Positions 50,127 to 58,961 of a stretch of DNA of 64,000 bases are shown here, in pieces; the first letter of the stretch is position 1; each line of letters begins with the position of its first letter. Position numbers and translations under genes: made by a program. The notes under the pieces were generated by a model. It was not told the origin of the DNA. It did not search any database and worked only from the letters and a program-made list of their open reading frames with translations. Origin of the DNA: Flectobacillus roseus (GTDB lineage Bacteria > Bacteroidota > Bacteroidia > Cytophagales > Spirosomataceae); NCBI RefSeq assembly GCF_030056665.1, contig NZ_JASHIG010000003.1. The stretch is one strand, 5' to 3'.

Positions 50127-52148
50127 ATGAAACAAGTAATATTATTGCTCATTTTAGGCATTATTGCGCCTAAGTTACAAGCACAGGTATCCAATGAGGA
50201 TATTTTGGGTACTTCAGCCGAAGGCGTTTCTGAGGAAACTTTTGAAAATTGGCTTCAATTACAATCTAATCCCATCGACATCAATCGTGTTGATTATGAG
50301 TCTCTGTCGGGACTTGGTATCTTATCAACTATCCAATTAAAGGCATTTTTTGATTACCGAAAATCCTTCGGCCCTTTTGTTTCTATTTATGAATTACAAT
50401 CTATTCCAGAATTGAGCCTCGAAGTGCTGAAGAAACTAGCACCTTTGATTACTTGCAGTCAGGAAATTAATTCAATCGGGCGTGATTTAAGATTGGCTAA
50501 AAGTTGGCTTTTACTCCGTATTAGTCAAACATTGGAAGAAAAGAAAGGCTTTAGCCCACCCACTAAGACTTCTATCGTTCGCTATGCGGATAGTCCAGTC
50601 AAAAGTTTACTCCGATACAAATACGCCAACCCCAAGAATTTAAGTATTGGTTTTACCATTGAAAAAGATGAAGGAGAAAACAATTGGACTGATTTTACAT
50701 CATTTCATGTACAAATACAAAATAAAGGTATCCTGAAAAATCTTATAGCAGGGGATTATCAACTTCAAATGGGGCAAGGACTAGCCACCGGAGGAGGGTT
50801 TAGTTTAGGAAAAAGTGCCGAAACAATATTATTTACCCGTAAGCCTACTTTGGGAGGTCGCCCGTATACATCCACGCTTGAATCAGGCTTTTTCAGAGGA
50901 GTACTCACTAATTTTCAATGGCGAAAATGGCAAGGTCTAGGCTTTATATCACGAGTATCGAGAGATGCTAATCAATTAGAGCCTGACTCACTTGGCGTAG
51001 TGAATGTCTCTTCGCTTCAAACCTCTGGTTTTCATAGAACTACTTCAGAAATAGCCGATAAAAATGCCTTACTCGAAACAAACTTAGGAGGTGGATTTAG
51101 CTATCAATCTGAGTTTTCACGAGTGGGAATGATGCTTCATTACACCTATTTTGATAAATCATTACTGAAAGCAAATAAAACGTATAATCAATATGAGTTC
51201 GCAGGTTTTCAAAATATTTTGCTGAGTTTTTACTACAATTACACCTTGTCATTTGCTCAAGTTTTTGGTGAGATAACTCGCTCTAGTAGTGGTGGTTATG
51301 GAGCTGTACTTGGGGCTGTAGGTAGTCTTAATCGCCGCTGGGATATGTCCTTGATTTTTCGGAAGTTTACGCCTGATTTTCATTCTTTTTACGGTAATGC
51401 TTTTTCTGAAAATACACGGAATATCAATGAAACGGGCATTTATTGGGGCATAAAATTTATGCCTAGTCGTCGTTGGCAATGGACAGCCTATGTTGATTAT
51501 TTTTATTTTCCTTGGTACAAATATCTAGTCGATAAACCTCGTACACAAGGCTTTGAAACATTACTCAAACTGAGTTATCAACCTTCTAAATTATCAAGAA
51601 TTTCAGGGCAATTAAGATTGGAAAATAAAGAAGAAAATTTTAGTTGGAAAGAAAGCTATATCGAAAATAACAAAACTAAAACTCGAACCATTACTGAAGT
51701 AACCCCTCGATATCGTTGGACTTTTAACAGCTATTACTCCAATAAGTTGACCAGTAATATCTCGATTCAATCTAGGATTTCGGGAAGTGCTTTTAAGTTT
51801 AAACAGCAAAATGCAACCTATGGTTGGGCGATATCGCAAGACGCCAAATGGAGTAAAGGGGCTTGGTCTCTGGCAGCACGAATAGCTTATTTCTCTACTC
51901 AGGATTACGATAATCGACAATATACCTATGAGCAAGACGTACAATATGCTTTTTCCTTTCCTGCTTATTATGGGCGAGGCTGGCGTTATTACAGTGTTTT
52001 GTCTTATGATATAAATAAAAGTCTAACATTTTGGCTAAGATGGTCAAGAACTGACTATATTAACCAAGAAACCGTGGGAAGCGGTCTTGACGAGATACCC
52101 GTTCCACATAGGAGTGATGTAAAAGCACAAATAAGGTGGGTATTTTAG
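50127..52148 (+). CDS. Exported helix-hairpin-helix protein with outer-membrane barrel
   Basis: A 673-residue outer-membrane protein: signal peptide (MKQVILLLILGIIAPKLQAQ), then a tandem helix-hairpin-helix region (about 38-112, NPIDINRVDYESLSGLGILS and IYELQSIPELSLEVLKKLAP) like that of ComEA, and a large beta-barrel (about 130-673) with many aromatic strands ending in KAQIRWVF, a terminal Phe. In this phylum such HhH-barrel proteins are common but unassigned. The HhH motif usually binds DNA non-specifically, so surface DNA uptake or adhesion is possible; I regard it as inference. The porX gene follows. Confidence 0.85.
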   Translation: MKQVILLLILGIIAPKLQAQVSNEDILGTSAEGVSEETFENWLQLQSNPIDINRVDYESLSGLGILSTIQLKAFFDYRKSFGPFVSIYELQSIPELSLEVLKKLAPLITCSQEINSIGRDLRLAKSWLLLRISQTLEEKKGFSPPTKTSIVRYADSPVKSLLRYKYANPKNLSIGFTIEKDEGENNWTDFTSFHVQIQNKGILKNLIAGDYQLQMGQGLATGGGFSLGKSAETILFTRKPTLGGRPYTSTLESGFFRGVLTNFQWRKWQGLGFISRVSRDANQLEPDSLGVVNVSSLQTSGFHRTTSEIADKNALLETNLGGGFSYQSEFSRVGMMLHYTYFDKSLLKANKTYNQYEFAGFQNILLSFYYNYTLSFAQVFGEITRSSSGGYGAVLGAVGSLNRRWDMSLIFRKFTPDFHSFYGNAFSENTRNINETGIYWGIKFMPSRRWQWTAYVDYFYFPWYKYLVDKPRTQGFETLLKLSYQPSKLSRISGQLRLENKEENFSWKESYIENNKTKTRTITEVTPRYRWTFNSYYSNKLTSNISIQSRISGSAFKFKQQNATYGWAISQDAKWSKGAWSLAARIAYFSTQDYDNRQYTYEQDVQYAFSFPAYYGRGWRYYSVLSYDINKSLTFWLRWSRTDYINQETVGSGLDEIPVPHRSDVKAQIRWVF

Positions 52149-52395
52149 TAATTTGAAGATTTGAAAATGTGATGTAATGGTGTTCGAAAGATATGAAAAG
52201 TTATCAATTTCGGATTTCTGATGTTGGATATTGGAATAGTTTGAAGTTCTTTTCCAGTACTAGCCTATTGTCATGAATACTTTCAGGTTATACGTTAAAA
52301 AAAGTTAAAAACCTTTTATACAATTAAGATAAGGCAACAATAAACTTTTGCTTGCCGTTACTATCTTTATAGAAACAATCCTAGAGACGAGAAAT

Positions 52396-53961
52396 ATGCA
52401 ATACCAAATACTTTGGGCAGACGATGAAATCGACTTGTTGAAGCCCTACATCATGTTTTTACAGAGCAAAGGTTATGATGTTACACCTGTGAACTCAGGT
52501 GCCGATGCACTGGAAGAGGTAGAGAAAGGAAAATTTGATGTAGTTTTTCTTGATGAAAATATGCCTGGAATGACTGGTTTGGAGGTTTTACCTCAAATCA
52601 AGCAGATGAAGCCCAATTTGCCCGTAATCATGATTACCAAATCTGAAGAGGAGCATATTATGGAAGAGGCTATTGGTTCAAAAATTGCCGATTATCTGAT
52701 TAAGCCTCTTAATCCGAATCAGATTTTACTTTCGGTAAAAAAGATTCTTGATAAAAAACGTTTGGAAGAAGAAAAAACCAATATTTCTTATCAACAAGAA
52801 TTCCGCCAATTGGCTATGCAGTACCAAGATCGAATCAACCACGAAGAATGGGCAGAAATTTATAAGAAATTGCTATTCTGGGAATTAGAAATCGACCGTA
52901 CTGAGAATAAATCAATGGCAGAGGTGTTGAATATGCAGAAGTCTGAAGCTAATTCAAACTTTTCAAGATTTATTGAAGAAAACTACGAAGATTGGTTGAA
53001 CGACCCGCGTGCAGATAAACCGTTGATGTCGCACCAATTGATGCGTAAAAAGGTATTTCCATTAGTAAATGAAAGTTCACCTTTGTTTTTCTTGTTGATT
53101 GACAACTTACGTTATGACCAATGGAAAATCTTGGAAGGATTAATTCAGGATTACTTCACCGTAGAAGAGGAGAGCTCGTACTATTCTATTCTTCCTACTA
53201 CGACGGCCTACGCTCGTAATGCCATTTTTGCAGGTATGATGCCTTCCGAAATCGAAAAACAATATCCAAAGCATTGGGTACAAGATCTTGGCGATAATGA
53301 AGACGAAGAAGGTTTTAACCAACATGAGGAGTTTTTCTTGCAAGAGCAAATTCGTAAGAGCCGTCTAACCTACAAAACATCATACAACAAGATTATTCAC
53401 AATAACCAAGGAAAGTCATTGGTCGATAACTTCAATCGTTTGATGCAAAATAACTTGAATGTAATTGTGTATAACTTCGTGGATATGCTTTCGCACGCAC
53501 GTACCGACATGGCCATGATCAAGGAATTAGCACCAGATGAGTCGGGGTATCGTAGTATCACTGCAAGCTGGTTTACACACTCGCCTTTGTTTGATTTAGT
53601 GAAAAAGATTTCGGAGAAAAAGGGTCGTTTGATCATTACTACTGACCATGGCATGATTCGTGTGCAAAACCCTGTCAAAATTGTTGGTGACCGTTCTGTA
53701 AATACCAACTTGAGATATAAGCAAGGCCGAAACTTGAACTGGGATTCAGATGACCATGTATTGATTTGTCGTAAACCAGAAAGATTTTTCTTGCCTAAAA
53801 TCAACGTTTCAACAACGTATGTGTTCACTATGGAAGATTATTTCTTTGCGTATCCAAACAATTATAATCATTATGTGAGCCATTATCGTAATACCTTCCA
53901 GCATGGAGGAGTTTCGTTGGAGGAATGTATTATTCCGTTTGTGTATTTGACAGCAAAATAG
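52396..53961 (+). CDS. porX: PorX, response regulator with PglZ domain controlling type IX secretion
   Basis: Two-domain regulator of 521 residues. A CheY-like receiver (1-125) has the acidic pocket ADDE (8-11), phospho-acceptor Asp53 in VVFLDENMPGM and the Lys in DYLIKPLNPNQ. After a helical linker the PglZ domain (about 160-521), an alkaline-phosphatase-superfamily fold, shows LLIDNLRYDQW and TTDHGMIRV with metal-ligand residues. PorX, phosphorylated by the histidine kinase PorY, activates T9SS genes. I choose the ATG at 52396; an in-frame TTG at 52348 would add 16 residues. Neighbours are the HhH barrel and, convergently, ftsE. Confidence 0.93.
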   Translation: MQYQILWADDEIDLLKPYIMFLQSKGYDVTPVNSGADALEEVEKGKFDVVFLDENMPGMTGLEVLPQIKQMKPNLPVIMITKSEEEHIMEEAIGSKIADYLIKPLNPNQILLSVKKILDKKRLEEEKTNISYQQEFRQLAMQYQDRINHEEWAEIYKKLLFWELEIDRTENKSMAEVLNMQKSEANSNFSRFIEENYEDWLNDPRADKPLMSHQLMRKKVFPLVNESSPLFFLLIDNLRYDQWKILEGLIQDYFTVEEESSYYSILPTTTAYARNAIFAGMMPSEIEKQYPKHWVQDLGDNEDEEGFNQHEEFFLQEQIRKSRLTYKTSYNKIIHNNQGKSLVDNFNRLMQNNLNVIVYNFVDMLSHARTDMAMIKELAPDESGYRSITASWFTHSPLFDLVKKISEKKGRLIITTDHGMIRVQNPVKIVGDRSVNTNLRYKQGRNLNWDSDDHVLICRKPERFFLPKINVSTTYVFTMEDYFFAYPNNYNHYVSHYRNTFQHGGVSLEECIIPFVYLTAK

Positions 53962-54000
53962 TTATGAGTCATTCCTAATTTATGGGTTAAACTATTTATC

Positions 54001-54043
54001 AAAAAAGCGGTCGAGAATTACTTCTCGACCGCTTTTTTGATGG
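54001..54043. terminator. Bidirectional terminator between porX and ftsE
   Basis: AAAAAAGCGGTCGAGAA pairs with TTCTCGACCGCTTTTTT, resembling the GGTCG hairpins at 20551 and 23247. The right part of the junction (about 54138-54168) carries ATCACTCATTCACTCAATC words. Confidence 0.85.
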
Positions 54044-54182
54044 ATATGTTGAAACTTTTTGTCATGGGTGAATAAATTCACCCGCTAATTGGAATCGTTG
54101 GTCAAGAACGAGGCAAAGTGAAACGTAAATTTTAAAAATAATCACTCATTCACTCAATCTCAATTCACGAAATGAAGGATGA

Positions 54183-54863
54183 CTATAAATCATCTGACTT
54201 AACATATCCGTTATCACATTTCAAAATACGAGCTGGAAACTGACGAATCATGTCAAAGTCGTGTGTAGCCATCAATATAGCAGTACCTGCTTTGTTAATA
54301 TCCTTGAAAAGTTGCAAAATCTGAGCCGAAACTTCAGGGTCGAGATTACCTGTAGGTTCGTCGGCAAACAAAATTTGGGGTTCGTTTAATAAGGCTCTGG
54401 CAATTACAACCCTCTGTTGTTCTCCACCTGAGAGTTGATGCGGCATTTTATCTTTAGCAGAAGCCAAGCCTACTTGCATGAGAACCTCCGCAATACGGGT
54501 TTTCATTTTGGCACGGTCTGTCCAGCCAGTAGCTTCCAATACCCACATTAAATTTTCATTTACATTTCTGTCCATAAACAACTGAAAGTCCTGAAACACT
54601 ACGCCAATTTTACGGCGCAAGAAGGGGCGTTCAGATAGTTTCATAGTTTCGATTTGGTATCCCGCAACTTTGGCTGTGCCTTGTTGTAGCCACAAATCGG
54701 CATATAAGGTTTTGAGAAGGGAGCTTTTGCCACTTCCTGTGCGACCGATTAAAAAGACAAATTCACCTTTATTGATTGTAAAATTCACATCGTTCAAAAC
54801 GATTCTGTCGTTCTGATAGATAAAAGCATTCTGTAAGGATACTACAGGTTCTGCGTTGAACAT
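54183..54863 (-). CDS. ftsE: Cell-division ABC ATPase FtsE
   Basis: Cytoplasmic ATPase that with membrane partner FtsX activates septal peptidoglycan hydrolases. From the ATG at 54863 it has 226 residues: Walker A GRTGSGKSS, Q-loop VVFQDFQLF, signature LSGGEQQRVVIA, Walker B ILFADEPTGNLD and H-loop ATHDFDM. The F-Q-D-F-Q-L-F block is characteristic of FtsE. An ATG at 54890 is possible but a TATATTTG box (54888-54895) overlaps it, so the shorter start is preferred. FtsX is not adjacent, which is usual in Bacteroidetes. Confidence 0.9.
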   Translation of the reverse strand: MFNAEPVVSLQNAFIYQNDRIVLNDVNFTINKGEFVFLIGRTGSGKSSLLKTLYADLWLQQGTAKVAGYQIETMKLSERPFLRRKIGVVFQDFQLFMDRNVNENLMWVLEATGWTDRAKMKTRIAEVLMQVGLASAKDKMPHQLSGGEQQRVVIARALLNEPQILFADEPTGNLDPEVSAQILQLFKDINKAGTAILMATHDFDMIRQFPARILKCDNGYVKSDDL

Positions 54864-54957
54864 ATCGAGTTGATTTGGTTTGTTTTTCAAATATACAAAA
54901 AAGCCTTTTTGGTTGGTTTATTTGTGTAGGCTTATCTGGTATATGGTCAGATAAAAC

Positions 54958-54987
54958 AAAAAGGATAGACCGTAGCCTATCCTTTTT
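54958..54987 (-). terminator. Terminator of fsa
   Basis: AAAAAGGATAG pairs perfectly with CTATCCTTTTT (8-nt loop), about 30 bp past the fsa stop. Confidence 0.85.
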
Positions 54988-55017
54988 GAAAGTATAAAAT
55001 CAAAATGCTTTCAAATA

Positions 55018-55674
55018 TTAAGCATTTGTTTTAGCATGGTCTGACAAGAATTTCTCCAAACCGATGTCTGTCAATGGGTGTTTCAACAACGCTGTGATAG
55101 CAGACAAAGGACCAGTCATTACATCAGCACCGATTTCAGCACATTTGATGATATGAATAGGGTGACGTACTGATGCCGCAAGGATTTCAGTATCGAAACC
55201 GTAGTTATCATAGATTGTACGAATTTGTTCGATAAGCTCGATACCATCGAAAGAGATGTCATCCAAACGGCCGATAAATGGAGATACATAAGATGCTCCA
55301 GCTTTAGCAGCTAACAACGCTTGACCTGCTGAGAAAATCAAAGTACAGTTCGTTTTGATACCTTTTTCTGAAAAATAACGAAGTGCTTTCACACCATCTT
55401 TAATCATTGGGATTTTCACAACGATTTTATCATCCAATTCAGCTAATTCTTCGCCTTCACGAATCATACCTTCGAAATCTGTCGCAATAACTTCTGCTGA
55501 AACATCGCCGTCTACGATTTCGCAGATAGCTTTGTAGTGCTTCAACACGTTGTTTTTACCACTGATACCTTCTTTGGCCATCAATGAAGGGTTGGTAGTT
55601 ACACCGTCTAATACGCCTAAATCCTGTGCTTCTTGGATTTCTTTGAGATTGGCTGTGTCAATAAAAAACTTCAT
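55018..55674 (-). CDS. fsa: Fructose-6-phosphate aldolase / small transaldolase
   Basis: Schiff-base aldolase of the transaldolase family, 218 residues, the length of the small TalC/FSA type that forms decamers. The N-terminal KFFIDTANLKEIQEAQDLG, DGVTTNPSLMAKEG (23-36), the Schiff-base lysine K87 in IVVKIPM, and the phosphate-binding FIGRLDD and AASVRHPIHII match. Members act as a transaldolase in the pentose phosphate pathway or as fructose-6-phosphate aldolase; the two cannot be told apart with certainty here. Confidence 0.93.
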   Translation of the reverse strand: MKFFIDTANLKEIQEAQDLGVLDGVTTNPSLMAKEGISGKNNVLKHYKAICEIVDGDVSAEVIATDFEGMIREGEELAELDDKIVVKIPMIKDGVKALRYFSEKGIKTNCTLIFSAGQALLAAKAGASYVSPFIGRLDDISFDGIELIEQIRTIYDNYGFDTEILAASVRHPIHIIKCAEIGADVMTGPLSAITALLKHPLTDIGLEKFLSDHAKTNA

Positions 55675-56059
55675 AGCTGTTTTTGATTATGATTTTTGGC
55701 TACCCTCTGGAATGAGAGTAAGGGATAAAGCTTTCCGAGTACAAAATTATAAAAAGCTGGCAAGAAAAGAAGGAATATTTTGATTTATCTATAACAGTAT
55801 AGAACAGTTGTGGAGATTACTTTAAGAAAGGGCAAAAAAAAATGGCAAATTCACCGCTCAACCAACCTACCCTTGCTTCGATCAAGACCTGGGGGATTCG
55901 GAGGGAGCTGGTAATTTGCCAGTGCAAATATGGCAGGTTTTGTTGTTTTTTCAAAACCTTGGTGGCAAATTTGTTAAAATTTTTCTATCAAAAATTGAGT
56001 AAAAACAGTTAAATATTCTATTACGGTTTGATTACCAGTTTTTTAAATAACATATTACA
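55675..56059. other. Intergenic region holding the SRP RNA gene
   Basis: 385 bp between divergent fsa and the TPR lipoprotein gene. Besides the SRP RNA, TAATTTTG on the minus strand (55742-55749) is a -7 candidate for fsa. Confidence 0.5.
55841..55922 (-). ncRNA. ffs: Signal recognition particle RNA, small bacterial type
   Basis: On the minus strand the 5' and 3' arms GGCAAATTACC and GGTGAATTTGCC form the closing helix, and the interior contains CCCCCAGGTCTTG, an ATCGAAGCAAGGG segment and AGGTTGGTTGAG. These match the SRP Alu-less hairpin, whose domain IV has the CCAGG(U/A)C...AGCA(A)GGG arrangement that Ffh binds. A run of T follows the 3' arm (55834-55842), acting as the terminator. The RNA guides nascent inner-membrane proteins to FtsY. 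It has no coding potential. It lies between fsa and a TPR gene. Confidence 0.82.
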
Positions 56060-56788
56060 ATGAGAAAAAAAGTAATAAAAAAAATCGCTTTGTCGATGAT
56101 TTTTCCTGTTTTGATGGGTTGGATGACTGCTTGTACAGGTTCGGCGGAGGCTTTTTTAGAAAAAGCAAAGGGAGAATTACAAAAAGGAAAGGCTAAAGAA
56201 GCTATCGAATACCTCAATCAAGCTATTGATAAAGATGCTCAAAGCGCTGCTGCTTTCAATATGCGTGGTGCTGCATATTTCGAATTGAAAGATTACACCA
56301 ATGCTCTTTTGGATTACGAGCAGGCTATCAAATTAGATGCTAGAAATTACAAACCATTTTTTAACCGTGCCTCAATTAAAATGGAGCAATCCAACTGGCA
56401 AGGTGCTTATGAAGATTGTACTAAGGCAATAGAACTTGCACCTAAAGAAGCAGAGTTGTACGTAAAAAGAGGTATCATCGAAGCGGCTTTACAAAAAGCA
56501 GACGAAGCAATTCATGACTTTGATAAGGCACTTGAAATAGACCCTAAAGATACCAATGCTTTGTATAACAGAGGGAACATCAAATTTCAAAGCGCTGAAT
56601 TAGAAGATGCCATTAAGGATTTTACTGAAGCTGTAAAAATTGATGCTCAATTTGCAAAAGCTTATTATGGTTTGGGCTTAGCCTACCAAAAATTGGGAAA
56701 CTCTGACGCAAGTTGCATGAATCTCAAACAAGCAAATCGCTTAGGTTATGCTGATGCGAAGACTGCGTTGGAGACTTATTGTAAATAA
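56060..56788 (+). CDS. TPR-repeat lipoprotein
   Basis: A 242-residue exported lipoprotein. The signal ends at the lipobox WMTAC (Cys25), followed by about five tetratricopeptide repeats (residues 30-230) with the W/L-G-Y-A-F-A-P pattern, for example AKEAIEYLNQAIDKDAQSAA, AYFELKDYTNALLDYEQAIK and ADEAIHDFDKALEIDPKDTN. TPR proteins in the envelope serve as scaffolds; no partner is indicated by the context. Single gene ended by a long hairpin. Confidence 0.88.
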   Translation: MRKKVIKKIALSMIFPVLMGWMTACTGSAEAFLEKAKGELQKGKAKEAIEYLNQAIDKDAQSAAAFNMRGAAYFELKDYTNALLDYEQAIKLDARNYKPFFNRASIKMEQSNWQGAYEDCTKAIELAPKEAELYVKRGIIEAALQKADEAIHDFDKALEIDPKDTNALYNRGNIKFQSAELEDAIKDFTEAVKIDAQFAKAYYGLGLAYQKLGNSDASCMNLKQANRLGYADAKTALETYCK

Positions 56789-56806
56789 TAGTAAGTTAAA
56801 CAGAGG

Positions 56807-56853
56807 ACAGGCACAAGGCATCAGTGGTTTTATAACTGATGCTTTGTGCCTGT
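56807..56853. terminator. Long hairpin between the TPR gene and the MG2/plug gene
   Basis: ACAGGCACAAGGCATCAGT pairs with ACTGATGCTTTGTGCCTGT, 18 of 19 positions. The GGCACAAGGC word is also found inside family A repeats. Confidence 0.8.
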
Positions 56854-56872
56854 TTGTTTTATTGACTACCAA

Positions 56873-58783
56873 TTATTCTTCAACTTTATAGTATCCTTGA
56901 AGAACATATCTATTCTTTCGATTAAATTGGCTAAATGAGGGTCTGTATCCTCCAGTACCTCCTTTTGAAACAAAAGATATGACAATATTAGCTCCAAAAG
57001 CTGCGGCTTGGGCAGTATCATAGATATCTATTCTTTGGATTGTAAACATATTAATATCTTCTACATTATCGGAAGGTATTTCCATGCCATCGAAATAATA
57101 CTTTATTATACAGGAAGTAATACATTGCCATAGTCGAGGTTTGACATAAACCTGATAATATTGATTGTTCCAAAAACTATTTCCCCAAAATCTTCTTGTA
57201 AGATCTATCATTACAGAGGGTTCAACTGAAAAAAGCCCCATTGGCATGGGTTTTGGATCTCGTTTCGCCTTTACTGTAACTTCTTCCAAAAGCTTTGATT
57301 GTTGCATATTCATGCGCCTGAACTCTTCATAAGAAACGATTCTAATTTTTTCAATTTCCTCTTGTGCTTTTGGTGTTAAATATAAACGCCAGTCAATACG
57401 ATTTTCAGTCGCTTGAAAAGGTTCTGAAATTTCCTGATTCAATGTTAAAGGAATCTTGTAGCTGTAAACTTCAGCCGAAATGGTAGAAATTCCTGGGTCA
57501 TAAAAGTCTAAATCAGAAAAATAAAACGTCCCGTCCTTTTCAACAGAACCGATATGAACTCCTGAAACCTTTGAAAGCGTTGAGTCAGGATATTCTAGTA
57601 AGAGCAATACTTTTACCTGTTTTAAATTAACTTTTCTTGGTAAGTCTAGTTTTCCTGATACCTCAATGCTCTGTTGCGGTGGGGCAAACTTGTGCGATGA
57701 TTTCCAAGTTTTATAAATTTTATTTTCTGATATAAGTAATTTCCGATTAATATCTTCAACACTAGCCTTACTAATGGATTCTCCAATTTCAGAATCGAGC
57801 AATAACTCTTTTTGTAGAGAGTCGAGAAGTAATTTATCGTTGTAGTACATACTTTGGCTAATAACTTCGCTTGATTTGTTCATCAAAGAAAAATTAATGA
57901 TGCCTGCCTCCAAATCTTTTACTTCCAAGTTAATTTTAGTTGAATTCTTTTGTGGAAAAATCTTCAGCCTATTGATCATTTTTCCACGCTGATGAATTAA
58001 AAGTGTTAAAGTGTCTTTGATAATATGAGTATCTTGCACCCTAATTCTCAAGGTATTGGTAGAGTCCTCTTTATCAATAAGTAGCTGCGAACCTTCAACT
58101 ATGGCTTGAGGAAAGCTTAGTGTTTTAGTGCCTATCTTTAATTGGAATTGGTCATGTAAAGAAGGGTTCAATTCGATTAAGCCAACTCCCAATTGATTTG
58201 TTTGGCTCACCAAAACTGTATCATTCGTACTACTGACAAGATAAGTGGTAGCCTTGATAGGATTACCAAAATTATCTTTTACCTCGAAAGGAACTCGATT
58301 CCAGACTTTTGCAATAGGTTGTTGATAGAATTTGACAATCGTATCGACTTTTATTTTGACTATTTCTTTGTCATAATACAATCCTAATACATCAAACTTT
58401 TGAAAGGGTATGGTAAAATTTTTGGACCAGTTAGTATATGCCCTTATACCATATACGCCTGTGAGGAGGTTGACATCTATTTTATAGTCAAATTGAGCTT
58501 TTCCATCTTTGAGCTTTAAAATCCATTTTTTGAGAATTGTTCCTGAATTAGGTTCTATAAAATCTACATACAAAGGAACGCTCATTGCAGAAGGGTTTAA
58601 ACTACTGGCATCATATACAGAGGCTGAAAAATGGAGTGTTTCGCCAGCAACATAAGTTCTTTTATCTACTTTGATCAAGACTTTTTCGGGTGGAAAATTT
58701 TTGTATTCAACTTTTCCTTGGGCAATAGCGAGGGTAGATGTTAGTAAAAATACCAACAATAAAATACAATTTTTCATAGTCAT
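56873..58783 (-). CDS. Exported MG2-domain protein with C-terminal plug-like domain, paralogue 1
   Basis: A 636-residue exported protein with a signal peptide (CILLLVFLLTSTLAIAQ). The N-terminal part (about 25-130) fits a macroglobulin MG2 domain: VLIKVDKRTYVAGETLHFSA and LLTGVYGIRAYTNWSKNF. Several beta-sandwich domains follow (KDNFGNPIKATTYL and so on), and the C-terminal ~130 residues resemble a TonB-receptor plug (YYFDGMEIPSDNVEDINMFT, then AAAFGANIVISFVSKGG) without any beta-barrel after it. No catalytic residues. It shares domain order and many blocks with the next gene, so the two arose by tandem duplication. Role unknown; outer-membrane or periplasmic location is inferred. Confidence 0.82.
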   Translation of the reverse strand: MTMKNCILLLVFLLTSTLAIAQGKVEYKNFPPEKVLIKVDKRTYVAGETLHFSASVYDASSLNPSAMSVPLYVDFIEPNSGTILKKWILKLKDGKAQFDYKIDVNLLTGVYGIRAYTNWSKNFTIPFQKFDVLGLYYDKEIVKIKVDTIVKFYQQPIAKVWNRVPFEVKDNFGNPIKATTYLVSSTNDTVLVSQTNQLGVGLIELNPSLHDQFQLKIGTKTLSFPQAIVEGSQLLIDKEDSTNTLRIRVQDTHIIKDTLTLLIHQRGKMINRLKIFPQKNSTKINLEVKDLEAGIINFSLMNKSSEVISQSMYYNDKLLLDSLQKELLLDSEIGESISKASVEDINRKLLISENKIYKTWKSSHKFAPPQQSIEVSGKLDLPRKVNLKQVKVLLLLEYPDSTLSKVSGVHIGSVEKDGTFYFSDLDFYDPGISTISAEVYSYKIPLTLNQEISEPFQATENRIDWRLYLTPKAQEEIEKIRIVSYEEFRRMNMQQSKLLEEVTVKAKRDPKPMPMGLFSVEPSVMIDLTRRFWGNSFWNNQYYQVYVKPRLWQCITSCIIKYYFDGMEIPSDNVEDINMFTIQRIDIYDTAQAAAFGANIVISFVSKGGTGGYRPSFSQFNRKNRYVLQGYYKVEE

Positions 58784-58870
58784 ACAAGGGTAAAAATCTT
58801 AGGGGATTTTTATTGTTAACATAGTTTAGGTTCTATAAATGAAGATTATTAATTCAACTGATTAATAAGA

Positions 58871-58901
58871 GAATAGTGCAATATAATTATGCACTATTCT
58901 C
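58871..58901 (-). terminator. Hairpin after paralogue 2
   Basis: AGAATAGTGCA pairs with TGCACTATTCT around ATATAATTA, about 60 bp past the stop of the gene at 58962. Confidence 0.55.
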
Positions 58902-58961
58902 TATCAAATCATCGCTTGTTTTATGGTAACCAAATCCAAAACAAATGCAGGTCATCTACTT

